Notes: generated by a model not told the origin, from the sequence alone. Shown: positions 17,549 through 28,006, counted from the first letter of the stretch. The stretch is DNA of 64,000 nt from Pandoraea sputorum (GCF_000814845.2 NZ_CP010431.2:5580001-5644000), one strand, 5' to 3'. Translations and numbers: made by a program.

Positions 17549-17884
17549 TCACACCTGCATATTCATCACGGTTGTGTAGGCCGAAACGAGCTTGTTGCGC
17601 ACTTGAAGGCTCATCTGGAAGCCGATGTTGGCTTTTTGCAGGTCGACCATCACGTCGTTCAGTGCCACGCCCGGCTCGCCCATTTCGAAGGCCTTGGCCT
17701 GAGCTTCGGCACCGTTCTGCGATGCCGACACGCGCTTGAGCGATGCCTCGAGTTCGGACGCAAAACCCCCCGTCTTCGATGCGGCACCCGCACCGGCGTT
17801 GGACGTGCCCATGATCGAGCCCGCCGCCTGCGACGCTACGCCGCCCAGCTTCTGCAGTACCGATTCGATCCCCGGAATGGCCAT
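17549..17884 (-). CDS. fliE: flagellar hook-basal body complex protein
   Basis: 111 residues. The conserved C-terminal half ([43 protein letters not shown]) is diagnostic. FliE joins the MS ring and the proximal rod and is the first protein exported. Transcribed alone, divergent from fliF, and closed by a strong terminator. Confidence 0.95.
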   Translation of the reverse strand: MAIPGIESVLQKLGGVASQAAGSIMGTSNAGAGAASKTGGFASELEASLKRVSASQNGAEAQAKAFEMGEPGVALNDVMVDLQKANIGFQMSLQVRNKLVSAYTTVMNMQV

Positions 17885-18244
17885 TTCGCTTGTCCTTGCT
17901 TATGTCGATGCGTCGATACAACAACCCCGGCACCCCGCGAAACACGCGCAGATCACACCGGATTGCCTTTTATCAGTCACGTCGGAGCTTACCACCCCTT
18001 GGCAAGCCCTCAATAGCTTAATTAACGGGAAAAGACCCGCCTAATCCTCAGAACGATTCCACATTCGCCAACGAATAATCAGGACCATCGGCATCGTGCG
18101 CACCTGTACCAGGTTTCTTTCCAATCCTTAGCCACTTGAGGATGTGCGCCCGACGCCACGCGTACCCGGAGAATTCTGTCGCATGTTAGTGAGCACTTCC
18201 ACCGCGATGACCGTCATCACAACGCCCCTGGCGTGGAGCCGCGC
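17885..18244. other. divergent fliE/fliF regulatory region
   Basis: 360 bases with no gene. It must carry promoters for both fliE (-) and fliFGHIJK (+). An A+T-rich patch lies at about 18010-18050. I found no clear sigma-28 or sigma-54 element and no exact FlhDC box. Confidence 0.5.
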
Positions 18245-19942
18245 ATGAACGCCGCCACCCAGACGGCCGACGTCGCCGCCAAGCCGCCCCTGCTCGCGCA
18301 GTTGCGCTCGCGTGAGCGCCTGCCGTTGCTCATCGGCGGCGCGGCCATCGTCGCATTGCTGATTGCCGTCTTCCTGTGGAGCCGCGCCCCCGATTACAAG
18401 GTGCTGTACAGCAACCTGAGCGATCGTGACGGCGGCGCCATCATCACGTCGCTCCAGCAGATGAACGTGCCGTACAAGTTCGCCGAGGGCGGCGGGGCCA
18501 TTCTGGTGCCGTCCGAACAGGTGCACGACGTCCGTCTGCGTCTGGCCTCCCAAGGCCTGCCCAAGGGCGGTCTGGTCGGCTTCGAACTGATGGACAACCA
18601 GAAGTTCGGTATCAGCCAGTTCGCCGAACAGGTCAATTACCAGCGCGCCCTCGAAGGCGAACTCGCGCGCTCGGTCGAATCGCTCTCCGCCGTGTCGGCG
18701 GCTCGCGTGCACCTCGCAATCCCGAAACCGTCGGTGTTCGTCCGCGAACAGCAAAAGCCGAGCGCCTCGGTGCTGGTCACGCTCTATCCGGGCCGCGTGC
18801 TCGACGACGCGCAAGTAAGCGCCATCGTGCACATGGTGGCCTCGAGCGTGCCGGAACTGCCTGTCAAGAACGTGACGGTGCTCGACCAGAACGGCAATCT
18901 GCTCTCCGCGCAAAGCGGTAACGCGCTGGGTCTGGACGCCAGCCAGCTCAAATACGTCCGCGAACTCGAACAGTCCTACGCACGCCGCATCGAAGCGATC
19001 CTGAATCCGATCGTCGGGCCGGGCAACGTCCACGCACAAGTGACGGCAGACGTCGACTTCAATCAGGTCGAGCAGACGTCCGAGAACTACAAGCCGAACT
19101 CGGGCGAGCAAGCCGTTCGTAGCCAGCAAAGCAGCGAAGCCTCGCAGATCGGTGCGAACGCGGCCGGCGGCGTGCCGGGCGCACTCTCGAATCAGCCGCC
19201 GGGTCAGGCCACCGCGCCGATCACGCAGCAGCAGCAACAACAGCAGTTCGCCCAGCAAGGTGCGAACCCGGCAAGCGCCGCCAGCGCCCCGCAAGGCCCG
19301 CGCAGCGACCGCAAGGACGCCACGACCAATTACGAAGTCGACCGCACGATTCGTCACGTGCAGCAGGCGACCGGCGGCCTCAAGCGCCTGTCGGCGGCGA
19401 TTGTCGTGAACTACCGTCCGGGCACCGACGCCAAGGGCAAGCCCGCGATGGTGGCGCTCACGCAAGCGCAGCTCGACCAGATTCAGAATCTGTCGAAGGA
19501 AGCCATCGGCTTCTCCGGCCAGCGCGGCGACACGATCAATATCGTCAACAGCGCGTTCACGGTCGAAGAAGATCCGGAAGCGAATCTGCCGTGGTGGCGC
19601 CAGCGTCAGAACATCGAACTGGCCAAGCAGGTCGGCAAGTGGGTGCTGATCGGTCTGATCGGTCTCTATCTGTGGTTCGGCGTGATTCGTCCGGCCATCC
19701 GTAAGCACCTGACCCCGCCGCCGCCGGCCGAGCCGACGATGGCAGGCGCAGCCGGTGCGGGCGGTGCAGCAGGCGCCGAGGGCGGTGAAGGCGAAGGCGC
19801 AGACGGCGAACCCGGCAAGCGCGGCGAACTCAGCGCATACGAACGTAACTTGCAGTACGCGCGTCAAGTGGCGCGACAGGATCCGAAGATCGTGGCAACG
19901 GTAGTCAAAGCATGGGTGGGTGGTGGCGATGAGCGCGGCTGA
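18245..19942 (+). CDS. fliF: flagellar MS-ring protein
   Basis: 565 residues. First membrane span about residues 29-47 (LPLLIGGAAIVALLIAVFLW) and second near residue 470 (WVLIGLIGLYLWFGVIRPAI); between them the periplasmic ring-building motifs, including YKVLYSNLSDRDGGAI and NYQRALEGELARSVESLSAV. The cytosolic tail that binds FliG ends the protein. A Gln-rich run lies around residues 330-345. ATG 18245 has GGAG five bases upstream; the GTG at 18233 precedes it and is less likely. First gene of fliFGHIJK. Confidence 0.96.
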   Translation: MNAATQTADVAAKPPLLAQLRSRERLPLLIGGAAIVALLIAVFLWSRAPDYKVLYSNLSDRDGGAIITSLQQMNVPYKFAEGGGAILVPSEQVHDVRLRLASQGLPKGGLVGFELMDNQKFGISQFAEQVNYQRALEGELARSVESLSAVSAARVHLAIPKPSVFVREQQKPSASVLVTLYPGRVLDDAQVSAIVHMVASSVPELPVKNVTVLDQNGNLLSAQSGNALGLDASQLKYVRELEQSYARRIEAILNPIVGPGNVHAQVTADVDFNQVEQTSENYKPNSGEQAVRSQQSSEASQIGANAAGGVPGALSNQPPGQATAPITQQQQQQQFAQQGANPASAASAPQGPRSDRKDATTNYEVDRTIRHVQQATGGLKRLSAAIVVNYRPGTDAKGKPAMVALTQAQLDQIQNLSKEAIGFSGQRGDTINIVNSAFTVEEDPEANLPWWRQRQNIELAKQVGKWVLIGLIGLYLWFGVIRPAIRKHLTPPPPAEPTMAGAAGAGGAAGAEGGEGEGADGEPGKRGELSAYERNLQYARQVARQDPKIVATVVKAWVGGGDERG

Positions 19943-20927
19943 GGGACTCCAACGCAGCGCCATCCTCCTGATGTCGCTGGGCGAAGATGAAGCGGCGGAG
20001 GTCTTCAAGTACCTCGCGCCGCGTGAAGTGCAGAAGCTCGGCGCAGCGATGGCTCAGCTTCGACAAGTCACGCGCGATCAGATCGCCGACGTGCTGCAGG
20101 ACTTCGTGCTCGAAGCGGAACAGCACTCGGCGCTGTCGCTCGATTCGTCCGAATACATTCGCTCGGTGCTCAACAAGGCGCTGGGTAACGACAAGGCCGC
20201 CGGCCTGATCGAACGCATTCTGCAGGGCGGCGACACGAGCGGCATCGAAGGGCTGAAGTGGATGGACTCGACGGCTGTGGCCGAACTGATCCGCCACGAG
20301 CACCCGCAGATCATTGCGACGATTCTGGTGCACCTCGACCGCGATCAGGCGTCGGAAGTCCTCGCGCTCTTCACGGAACGTCTGCGTAACGACGTGGTGC
20401 TGCGTATCGCCACCCTCGACGGCATTCAGCCCGCCGCACTGCGCGAACTGAACGACGTGCTGACCAAGCTGCTCTCGGGCAGCGAAAACATCAAGCGCAG
20501 CCCGATGGGCGGCGTGCGTACCGCTGCGGAAATCCTCAACTATCTGGGCGGCGTGCACGAAGAGTCGGTCATCGAAGCCGTGCGCAACTACGACTCGGAC
20601 CTCGCGGCGAAGATCGTCGAAGAGATGTTCGTGTTCGAAAACCTGCTCGATGTGGAAGACCGCAGCATTCAGGTACTGCTCAAGGAAATCGAGTCCGAGT
20701 CGCTCATCATCGCGCTCAAGGGTGCACCGTCCGAGCTACGCGAGAAGTTCTTCAAGAACATGTCGGCCCGTGCGGCCGAACTGTTGCGCGAAGACCTGGA
20801 ATCGCGCGGACCGGTCCGTGTCTCGGAAGTCGAAGCCGAACAGAAGAAGGTGCTGCAAGTCGTGCGGCGCCTGGCCGATCAGGGCGCCATCATGATCGGC
20901 GGCCGCGGCGACGACGCGTACGTGTAA
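19929..20927 (+). CDS. fliG: flagellar motor switch protein FliG
   Basis: 332 residues, the usual length. Begins SAAEGLQRSAILLMSLGEDEAAEVFKYL; the middle domain has the EHPQIIATILVHLDRDQASEVL armadillo motif; the C-terminal torque helix region carries the charged residues facing MotA, in KEIESESLIIALKGAPSELREKFF; ends GGRGDDAYV. It couples the stator to the MS ring. The ATG at 19929 overlaps fliF by 14 bases; two GTG codons just upstream are less likely. Confidence 0.96.
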   Translation: MSAAEGLQRSAILLMSLGEDEAAEVFKYLAPREVQKLGAAMAQLRQVTRDQIADVLQDFVLEAEQHSALSLDSSEYIRSVLNKALGNDKAAGLIERILQGGDTSGIEGLKWMDSTAVAELIRHEHPQIIATILVHLDRDQASEVLALFTERLRNDVVLRIATLDGIQPAALRELNDVLTKLLSGSENIKRSPMGGVRTAAEILNYLGGVHEESVIEAVRNYDSDLAAKIVEEMFVFENLLDVEDRSIQVLLKEIESESLIIALKGAPSELREKFFKNMSARAAELLREDLESRGPVRVSEVEAEQKKVLQVVRRLADQGAIMIGGRGDDAYV

Positions 20928-20946
20928 CGAAACGGGGCCCGCGCGA

Positions 20947-21606
20947 ATGTCGACCATCATCCCGAAGGAACGCCTCTCTGCCTGGCAACGCTGGGAGATG
21001 GCGTCGTTCGACCCGCCGCCGCCCCCGGCCCCGCCACCGCCGCAACCGCCCAGCCCGCTGGACGATCCCGCGCTCGTCGAACAGATCGCCGCGTGGCGCG
21101 AAGAAGCGCGCGCCGCGGGACACGCCGAAGGCTATGCCGCAGGTCATGCGCAAGGCTATGCCGCAGGTCAGGCAGACGGAAAGCACGAAGTCGACACGCG
21201 CGCCGCACAACTCGCGGATATCGCGCATGGCTTCGGCAACGCCGTGAACGCCATCGACCGCGAAGTCGCCGAGCCGTTGCTTGGACTGGCGCTCGACATC
21301 GCGCGTCAGGCATTGCACCAGACGCTGGCCATTCGCCCGGAAACGCTGCTGCCGATTGTGCGCGATCTGCTGGCCAACGATCCGCTGACGGGCTCACCGC
21401 GTCTGCTGCTCAATCCGGAAGACGTCGAACTCGTCGAGTCGCATGTTGGTGCAGAACTCCGTGCCGCTGGCTGGACCGTGCGTCCCGACCCCGCCATCGA
21501 ACGCGGTGGCTGCAAGGCCGAAGCCGCGAGCGGCGAAGTCGACGCCACCATTGCGACTCGCTGGCAGCGCGTCATGGCCGCACTGGGCAAGGATCTGCCG
21601 TGGTAA
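20947..21606 (+). CDS. fliH: flagellar export ATPase regulator FliH
   Basis: 219 residues. The N-terminus has the Trp-containing segment ([15 protein letters not shown]) that docks on FlhA, then a Pro-rich run of about 15 residues, then GxxxG-type repeats ([21 protein letters not shown]) characteristic of FliH, and a V-ATPase-E-like C-terminus. It holds FliI at the export gate and restrains its ATPase. The Pro run probably needs EF-P for translation. Overlapped by the fliI GTG. Confidence 0.93.
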   Translation: MSTIIPKERLSAWQRWEMASFDPPPPPAPPPPQPPSPLDDPALVEQIAAWREEARAAGHAEGYAAGHAQGYAAGQADGKHEVDTRAAQLADIAHGFGNAVNAIDREVAEPLLGLALDIARQALHQTLAIRPETLLPIVRDLLANDPLTGSPRLLLNPEDVELVESHVGAELRAAGWTVRPDPAIERGGCKAEAASGEVDATIATRWQRVMAALGKDLPW

Positions 21607-23318
21607 ACGCCGAACTCACCCCACTCTCCGCGCATGCGCCGGTGCTGCCCAGCACCGAGAATCTGCATGACGAGGCGACGCCGTCCACGCCCGCCCCGGC
21701 GAACGACGGCACCACGCCGACCGTGCGGTTGTGGGATGAGATCGACACGCATACGGTGCAGGCCGGTGCGCTACAGCCCGACGATCACGATCATGATGGC
21801 GACGCAGACGCCGCCGACGCCGATGTTGAAGCTGCCGCGCAAACGAACGACGACGCTTCGACCGACGCCGACAAGTCGGCCGCCGCAACCCAACCGCCGC
21901 ACAACGCCCTGAACGCCCGCGAACTCGCGCGCGACGCACACCTGCGCCGCTGGCAGAACACGTTGCGCGAGCGCATCGCGCACGTACACGCCGTCGAGCC
22001 GACGCGCCGCTGCGGCCGCCTCACGCGCGCCGCCGGTCTGGTGCTCGAAGCCGTCGGCCTGCGGTTGCCGGTCGGCGCGGGCTGCCTGATCGAATTGCCC
22101 GTGCACGACGCCTCGCGCGAACCGGCTACGGCCGAAGCCGAAGTCGTCGGGTTCGGTGGCGATCGCCTGTTCCTCATGCCGCAGACGGAAGTCGCCGGAC
22201 TGTTGCCCGGTGCACGCGTGTTCCCGATGGAACCTGCCGCCGACGGCCCGCTCCCTTCGCAACGTCACAACGGCAAGCGCCTGCCCGTGGGCGAAGCCCT
22301 GCTCGGGCGCGTGGTCGACGCCGCCGGCCGTCCGCTGGACGACTTCGGCCCGCTCGGCATGACCGACAGCGCGTCGCTCGCGTCGGTGCCGATCAACCCG
22401 CTGGGTCGCGCGCCCATCGAGTCGGTGCTGGATGTCGGTGTACGCGCCATCAATTCGCTGCTCACCGTGGGACGCGGCCAGCGCATGGGTCTCTTCGCAG
22501 GTTCGGGCGTCGGCAAGAGCGTGCTGCTCGGCATGATGGCCCGCTTCACGCAAGCCGAAGTGATCGTCGTCGGCCTGATCGGCGAGCGCGGACGCGAAGT
22601 GAAGGACTTCATCGAGAACATTCTCGGGCCGGACGGTCTGGCGCGCTCGGTCGTCGTGGCCGCACCCGCCGATGTCTCACCGCTGTTGCGCCTGCAAGGC
22701 GCGGCCTATGCCACGACGCTGGCCGAGTATTTCCGCGATCAGGGCAAAGACGTGCTGCTGATCATGGATTCGCTGACCCGTTACGCGATGGCGCAGCGGG
22801 AGATCGCACTGGCCATCGGCGAGCCGCCTGCGACGAAGGGCTACCCGCCTTCGGTGTTCGCCAAGCTGCCCGCGTTGGTCGAGCGTGCCGGTAACGGCCC
22901 GGACGGCGGCGGGTCCATCACGGCGTTCTACACCGTGCTGACCGAAGGCGACGATCAGCAGGACCCCATCGCCGACTCGGCCCGCGCCATTCTCGACGGG
23001 CACATCGTGCTCTCGCGTCAGCTCGCGGAATCGGGTCACTACCCCGCTATCGACATCGAACAGTCGATCAGCCGGGCGATGGCCGCACTCATCGACGACG
23101 CGCAGTTCGATACGGTGCGTCGCTTCAAGCAGATGCTTTCTCGCTACCAGCGCAACCGCGACCTCATCAACGTGGGCGCGTACGCGCCGGGCAGCGACCC
23201 GATGCTCGATCAGGCGATCGAGCTGTATCCCCGTCTCGAAAGCTTCCTGCAACAGGGAATGCGCGAGCGGGCCAGTTATCCGGACGCCGTGCAGCAGTTG
23301 CGCGGACTGTTCCACTAA
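21600..23318 (+). CDS. fliI: flagellum-specific ATPase FliI
   Basis: 572 residues from the GTG at 21600, which overlaps the fliH stop and has AAGGA about 7 bases upstream. The catalytic core shows [19 protein letters not shown] (Walker A), [36 protein letters not shown] (Walker B) and the typical C-terminus. FliI is usually about 450 residues; this one carries about 110 extra N-terminal residues rich in Asp, Ala and His. The frame is open far upstream inside fliH, but that is a GC-rich shadow. ATP hydrolysis helps unload chaperone-substrate complexes at the gate. Confidence 0.92.
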   Translation: MVNAELTPLSAHAPVLPSTENLHDEATPSTPAPANDGTTPTVRLWDEIDTHTVQAGALQPDDHDHDGDADAADADVEAAAQTNDDASTDADKSAAATQPPHNALNARELARDAHLRRWQNTLRERIAHVHAVEPTRRCGRLTRAAGLVLEAVGLRLPVGAGCLIELPVHDASREPATAEAEVVGFGGDRLFLMPQTEVAGLLPGARVFPMEPAADGPLPSQRHNGKRLPVGEALLGRVVDAAGRPLDDFGPLGMTDSASLASVPINPLGRAPIESVLDVGVRAINSLLTVGRGQRMGLFAGSGVGKSVLLGMMARFTQAEVIVVGLIGERGREVKDFIENILGPDGLARSVVVAAPADVSPLLRLQGAAYATTLAEYFRDQGKDVLLIMDSLTRYAMAQREIALAIGEPPATKGYPPSVFAKLPALVERAGNGPDGGGSITAFYTVLTEGDDQQDPIADSARAILDGHIVLSRQLAESGHYPAIDIEQSISRAMAALIDDAQFDTVRRFKQMLSRYQRNRDLINVGAYAPGSDPMLDQAIELYPRLESFLQQGMRERASYPDAVQQLRGLFH

Positions 23319-23330
23319 TTGGAGGCGGCC

Positions 23331-23783
23331 ATGAATTCCACCCTGCCCCTCAAGTTGCTCATCGAACTCGCCCAGAAGGACGTGGACGAAGCTGCGCGCC
23401 TGCTTGGCGAGCGTCAGACGCAACGCGCCGAAGTCGAGCGTCAACTCGAAGCGCTGCGTCAGTATCGTCACGAGTACCGCACGCGCATGCAGACGGCAAC
23501 GATTCAGGGCATGGCCGGATGCGACTGGCGCAACTTCCAGCAATTCATCGATACGCTCGACACCGCCATCGGACAGCAGGCCATGCTGCTTCAGCAAGCG
23601 GAAGAGCGCCTCACCGTCGCGCGCCGGGAATGGCAGGCACAGCAACGCCGCCTGAACTCCTTCGGCACGCTCGCCTCGCGCGAGGAAGCCCGCACCGCTG
23701 TGCGCGTGGCGCGTCGCGAGCAGAAAGAAAACGACGAGTACGCCGCGCGCAGCCTGCGCCGTCGTGCCGAATCACCGATTTGA
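23331..23783 (+). CDS. fliJ: flagellar export protein FliJ
   Basis: 150 residues, nearly all predicted helix: KLLIELAQKDVDEAARLLGERQTQR and a long coiled coil to the end. FliJ acts as the central stalk of the FliI ring and a chaperone-escort factor. GGAGG at 23321 lies five bases before the ATG. The fliK start follows after 19 bases. Confidence 0.93.
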   Translation: MNSTLPLKLLIELAQKDVDEAARLLGERQTQRAEVERQLEALRQYRHEYRTRMQTATIQGMAGCDWRNFQQFIDTLDTAIGQQAMLLQQAEERLTVARREWQAQQRRLNSFGTLASREEARTAVRVARREQKENDEYAARSLRRRAESPI

Positions 23784-23802
23784 AGGAATTGAGGGGCCCA
23801 CT

Positions 23803-25263
23803 ATGTCGATTCTGAGCTTCCTGACCGATGCCGCCGGTGCTGCCCGGCAAGCCGTGAACCGCGCCGGTTCGTCGAACAACGACGACGCCGGCGTGCTGCC
23901 GTTCTCCACGGTGCTCTCGCAGCAAACGCGTCAGACCGTCCAGCCCTCGGCCAGCAGCACGAACAATAACGTCGCGCAGGCCGGGCAGACCAAGCAGACG
24001 AATGCGTCGTCCAACGATTCGTCGAACAGCACCCGGTCGACCGACAACGCGTCGTCCGGTCAAACCGGTCAGACGGCGCAGTCGGGCCAGACCGGGCAGA
24101 CCGGACAAACGAACGCTTCGAACAAGCCTTCGAAATCGTCGAATGCCGATGATGGCAAGGACGAGGAAGACGACACGCAAACGGCCACCGCTGCCCCGGG
24201 CGATCCGGCCGCAGCACTGGCTGTCGCACTCGCCGCGATGAATAACGCGCCGCTGCAAACTGCAGCCCCCGCCCCGGCAACGCCGACGGGCGACGCGGTC
24301 GCCACGGCCACCGACGGCAAGTCGGGCACGGGTGCAGCCATCACCGCGGCTGTCGCCGGTGCGATGCAAGCCGCCGGTGCCGCACAACTGACCGGCCAGC
24401 CGCCCGCAGGCACCGATGCCGACGCCAAACCGGTGACAACGGCTGCCAACACCGGCGCACCGGTCAAGGGCACCGTCACCCCGGCGGCATCGACGACCAG
24501 CCCGACGGGCGGCATCTCGCTCGACACGCTGGCGAAGAACGCCACCACTGCACACGCGGCAACGACCGCCCAGCCTGCCGCGACGGACGCGAAGGCCGCG
24601 ATGCCGGTCGCCGGTACCGATGCGCAGGCACAACAACGCGTGGCCGACGCACTGGCACAGGCTCAGGGCAACCGCGACACTGCATCGCAGGCCGCCACCG
24701 CCGCGACGCAAGCGGCCGTGCAAGCCGCACAAAGCGCCACCCCGGCCGTCGACGCCCAGCCGCAGTTGCAAGCGCAGGCCAACCTGCCCGCCGCCCTCGC
24801 GCTGAACGCACGTGTCGGCACGCAGGACTGGAACAACCAGCTCTCGCAGCAAGTCGTGTGGCTCTCGAGCGCTCATGCACAAACGGCCCAACTGAGCCTG
24901 AACCCGCCCGATCTCGGTCCGCTGCACGTGGTGCTGAACGTGGCGAACGACTCGGCGCAGGCCATGTTCGTCTCGCAACACGCCGCCGTGCGCGACGCCG
25001 TTCAGGCTGCGCTCCCGCAGTTGCGCGACAGCCTTGCCAACAATGGCATCGCCCTCGGCAATGCGACCGTGAGCAGCGACAGCTCGCAACAGCAGGCCTT
25101 CGCGCAGCAAGGTGCGAACGGCAATGGCGGCGGGAACGGTAGCGGCAATGGCAACGGACGCGGCACGCCGGGCTTCGGCCAGTCGGCGGACGACGCGCCG
25201 ATCGCCACGACCGTGAACGTCCCGGTGCGCGCCAGCAACGGCTTCGTGGACACCTTCGCGTAA
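23803..25263 (+). CDS. fliK: flagellar hook-length control protein FliK
   Basis: 486 residues. A long Thr/Gln/Ala/Ser-rich N-terminal ruler region with TGQTGQ repeats near residues 85-105, then the C-terminal Flg_hook domain: AHAQTAQLSLNPPDLGPLHVVLNV, FVSQHAAVRDAVQAALPQLRDSLANNGI. FliK measures hook length and switches FlhB from hook to filament substrates. The ATG with GAGGGG upstream is preferred over the GTG at 23764. A Gly/Asn-rich tail follows. Last gene of fliFGHIJK. Confidence 0.92.
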   Translation: MSILSFLTDAAGAARQAVNRAGSSNNDDAGVLPFSTVLSQQTRQTVQPSASSTNNNVAQAGQTKQTNASSNDSSNSTRSTDNASSGQTGQTAQSGQTGQTGQTNASNKPSKSSNADDGKDEEDDTQTATAAPGDPAAALAVALAAMNNAPLQTAAPAPATPTGDAVATATDGKSGTGAAITAAVAGAMQAAGAAQLTGQPPAGTDADAKPVTTAANTGAPVKGTVTPAASTTSPTGGISLDTLAKNATTAHAATTAQPAATDAKAAMPVAGTDAQAQQRVADALAQAQGNRDTASQAATAATQAAVQAAQSATPAVDAQPQLQAQANLPAALALNARVGTQDWNNQLSQQVVWLSSAHAQTAQLSLNPPDLGPLHVVLNVANDSAQAMFVSQHAAVRDAVQAALPQLRDSLANNGIALGNATVSSDSSQQQAFAQQGANGNGGGNGSGNGNGRGTPGFGQSADDAPIATTVNVPVRASNGFVDTFA

Positions 25264-25396
25264 GTTTTCCTGAGACTGGCGCCGATCATGTAACCGGCGC
25301 AGAAGTCGGCGCAAATCGCCATGCCATGCGGGCTGCCAGCCGTCGCCACCGGTGCGACCGAGTGAAGCAGCGCCGCGGTGTGGCGGGAAAGCACCC

Positions 25397-25424
25397 TAAA
25401 GCAAGCGGGTTTTTCTGCCGTTAA
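25397..25424 (+). promoter_or_regulatory. candidate sigma-28 promoter of fliLMNOPQR
   Basis: TAAAGCAA then GCCGTTAA with 12 instead of 11 bases between the octamers. The elements are good but the spacing is one base long. It lies 97 bases before the fliL ATG. Confidence 0.45.
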
Positions 25425-25520
25425 GACAAAGACGCGAGTTAGACGCGATTGTCCCTTCTTTTCGGCCGATCACCCCTGGGCGGGTTGGCCGACAATCACT
25501 ACCCAATAGCAGGCGAATAC

Positions 25521-26003
25521 ATGGCAAATCCCGCACCGACGCAAGCCGCGGCTCCCTCCGGAGGGGGCATGCGCAAATGGATTCTGTTGATCGTGGCGGT
25601 AGCGCTCATGGCAGCGGCCGGCGCGGCAACGGCCGTGTATTTGCTGACCGGACGTAGCGAAGCGGCCAAAGCACCGCCGCCCCCGCCGCCGCCCGTGTTT
25701 GTCGGCATGGATCCGTTCACGGTGAACCTCTCGGGCGAAGACGGCGAGCGTTACTTGCACATCGGCCTCTCGCTCAAGGTGGCAGATGCCGAAACGCAGG
25801 CCCGCATAACGCAACATATGCCCGAAGTACGTAGCCGAGTGTTGTTGTTGCTGTCGTCGAAGCAGCCGCAGGATCTCGCAACGATTGACGGCAAACGCCG
25901 TCTGGCAAGCGAGATCCGTGCGTTGGTCGCACAGCCGTTCGCAGCCAACATGCCGCAGCAAGCCGTGGGCGACGTCCTGTTCACCGCGTTTGTAATTCAG
26001 TGA
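25521..26003 (+). CDS. fliL: flagellar basal body-associated protein FliL
   Basis: 160 residues. One membrane span WILLIVAVALMAAAGAATAVYLL, then a Pro-rich run of seven, then the periplasmic FliL domain (FVGMDPFTVNL, ERYLHIGLSLKVAD, VRSRVLLLLSSKQPQDLAT, VLFTAFVIQ). FliL surrounds the stator and supports motility at high load. The TTG start at 25449 is unlikely because homology begins at this ATG. First of fliLMNOPQR. Confidence 0.93.
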   Translation: MANPAPTQAAAPSGGGMRKWILLIVAVALMAAAGAATAVYLLTGRSEAAKAPPPPPPPVFVGMDPFTVNLSGEDGERYLHIGLSLKVADAETQARITQHMPEVRSRVLLLLSSKQPQDLATIDGKRRLASEIRALVAQPFAANMPQQAVGDVLFTAFVIQ

Positions 26004-26010
26004 GTGATTC

Positions 26011-27009
26011 ATGGCGCATGAGGAGTTCCTGTCGCAGGAAGAAGTCGATGCCCTTCTGAAGGGTGTCACCGGCGAACAGGATGAACGGTCGGAGTCGGAA
26101 GATCATTCCGGCATTCGGCCATACAACATCGCGACGCAAGAGCGCATCGTGCGCGGGCGCATGCCCACGCTCGAAATCATCAACGACCGCTTCTCGCGAC
26201 TGTTCCGCATTGCGCTGTTCAACTTCATGCGCCGTAGCGCCGAAATTTCGGTCAGCCCGGTGCGCGTGCAGAAGTACAGCGAGTTCATTCGCAACCTGCC
26301 TGTCCCGACCAACCTCAACCTGGTCCACATCAAGCCGCTGCGCGGCACGGCGCTGTTCGTGTTCGATCCGAACCTCGTGTTCCTCGTGGTGGACAACCTG
26401 TTCGGCGGCGACGGCCGGTTCCATACCCGCGTCGAAGGTCGCGATTTCACGCAGACCGAGCAACGCATCATCGCGCGCCTGCTCGACCTCGTGTTCGAGA
26501 ACTACGGGGCATCATGGAAGCCGGTGTACCCGGTCGAGTTCGAATACGTGCGCGCCGAAATGCACACGCAGTTCGCCAACGTCGCCACGCCTAACGAAGT
26601 CGTCGTCACGACTACGTTCGACATCGAGTTCGGTTCGGTGGGCGGCGAATTCCACATCTGCATGCCGTACTCGATGATCGAGCCGATGCGCGACCAGCTC
26701 TCGAGCCCGCTGCAAGGCGAAACGCTCGAAGTCGACAAGCGCTGGGTGCGTCTGCTCTCGCAGCAGGTGCAGGCCGCCGATGTGGAAATTGTGACGAATC
26801 TCGCCCAGTTCGACATGACGCTCTCGCAGCTGCTCAACATGCGCGTGGGCGACGTGATCCCGCTCGACGTGCCTGAGGTGCTCGAAGCCAAGGTCGACGG
26901 CGTGCCCGTGATGCACTGCAATTACGGCGTCTTCAATGGTCAATACGCGCTGCGCGTGAACCAGATGATCAACCATTCGCACAGCGATTACAGCAAGGAC
27001 AACGAGTGA
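26011..27009 (+). CDS. fliM: flagellar motor switch protein FliM
   Basis: 332 residues. The N-terminal CheY-binding peptide is EEFLSQEEVDALLKGVTGE; the middle CheC-like domain has IRNLPVPTNLNLVHIKPLRGTALFVFDPNLVF; the C-terminal SpoA domain interacts with FliN. CheY-P binding here flips rotation. The next gene starts in the last base of the stop. Confidence 0.96.
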   Translation: MAHEEFLSQEEVDALLKGVTGEQDERSESEDHSGIRPYNIATQERIVRGRMPTLEIINDRFSRLFRIALFNFMRRSAEISVSPVRVQKYSEFIRNLPVPTNLNLVHIKPLRGTALFVFDPNLVFLVVDNLFGGDGRFHTRVEGRDFTQTEQRIIARLLDLVFENYGASWKPVYPVEFEYVRAEMHTQFANVATPNEVVVTTTFDIEFGSVGGEFHICMPYSMIEPMRDQLSSPLQGETLEVDKRWVRLLSQQVQAADVEIVTNLAQFDMTLSQLLNMRVGDVIPLDVPEVLEAKVDGVPVMHCNYGVFNGQYALRVNQMINHSHSDYSKDNE

Positions 27010-27449
27010 TGAGCGATACCCCTCAAACGCCCGGTGAAGACGCCCAGGCCATGGCGGACGAGTGGGCCAGTGCCATGGCCGAGCAGACCGCTTCGGAGCC
27101 GGCGCCTGCCGCTGCACCCCAACCTGCGGCAGCCCCCGTGTTCCAGCCGCTCGCCGCGACCGCCGGTAATCCGGCCGGTGCCGCGCACAACGACATCGAT
27201 CTGATCCTCGACATCCCGGTCCAGATGACCGTGGAGCTGGGCCGCACCAAAATCGCCATCAAGAACCTGCTGCAACTCGCACAGGGTTCCGTGGTGGAAC
27301 TCGACGGCATGGCCGGCGAACCGATGGACGTGCTGGTCAACGGTTGCCTCATCGCCCAGGGCGAAGTGGTGGTCGTGAACGACAAGTTCGGCATCCGCCT
27401 GACTGATATCATCACGCCATCCGAACGCATCCGTAAGCTCAACCGATGA
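27009..27449 (+). CDS. fliN: flagellar motor switch protein FliN
   Basis: 146 residues. The C-terminal SpoA domain ([51 protein letters not shown]) is typical; the first 60 residues are Ala/Pro-rich. FliN forms the base of the C ring and docks FliH. ATG overlaps the fliM stop by one base. Confidence 0.96.
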   Translation: MSDTPQTPGEDAQAMADEWASAMAEQTASEPAPAAAPQPAAAPVFQPLAATAGNPAGAAHNDIDLILDIPVQMTVELGRTKIAIKNLLQLAQGSVVELDGMAGEPMDVLVNGCLIAQGEVVVVNDKFGIRLTDIITPSERIRKLNR

Positions 27450-28006
27450 TTGCTTTGAAAGTCCGCGGCACGCCCGTGGGGCGCGCTGCGGCAAGCGCCG
27501 CAAGTGCCATGCAGAAGCTGACACGCCCGCTCTGCCTTCTGACCGGTCCGGCCGCAATGGCTGCCATGGCCCTCCTCCCCGTCTCGATAGCTCACGCTCA
27601 AGGCACCGCCTCGCAAGCGGCGGCCGTGCCGAGCCTCGGCGGCGCAGGCATCGTACAAACGGGCTTCGGCCTCGTGCTCGTGCTGGCGCTGCTCTTCGGG
27701 CTGGCGTGGCTCGCAAAGCGCTTCGGTCTGCAACGCCCGCTCGGCGGGGGTAACGTGCGCATCGTGGGCAGCGCGGCCGTCGGACAACGCGAGCGTGTGG
27801 TCGTCGTGGAAGTGGCTGGCGACTGGGTCGTACTTGGCGTGGCACCGGGTCAGGTCCGCAGTCTTCACGTGATCGACGCCGAGCGCGTTGCCGACCATGT
27901 CGCCGAATCACCGGCCCCTGCCGTCACCCATCCGGGTGCGCAAGCCAATCGCGCCGCGCAAGCTTTTGCGCAAAAGCTGCGCGAAACGATGAAAAAGGAC
28001 ACCTGA
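27446..28006 (+). CDS. fliO: flagellar biosynthetic protein FliO
   Basis: 186 residues, longer than Salmonella FliO. An N-terminal hydrophobic segment with AHAQ signal-type end, a membrane span [21 protein letters not shown] and the conserved cytosolic stretch [26 protein letters not shown]. FliO helps FliP assemble into the gate. Overlaps fliN and fliP (1-4 bases). Confidence 0.93.
   Translation: MIALKVRGTPVGRAAASAASAMQKLTRPLCLLTGPAAMAAMALLPVSIAHAQGTASQAAAVPSLGGAGIVQTGFGLVLVLALLFGLAWLAKRFGLQRPLGGGNVRIVGSAAVGQRERVVVVEVAGDWVVLGVAPGQVRSLHVIDAERVADHVAESPAPAVTHPGAQANRAAQAFAQKLRETMKKDT

Noticed and set aside
21093..21599. FliH-FliI fusion suggested by the open frame continuing upstream of fliI
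   Set aside because: The upstream part is the out-of-frame shadow of fliH (Arg/Ala-rich), and a GTG with a ribosome site lies at the fliH stop.
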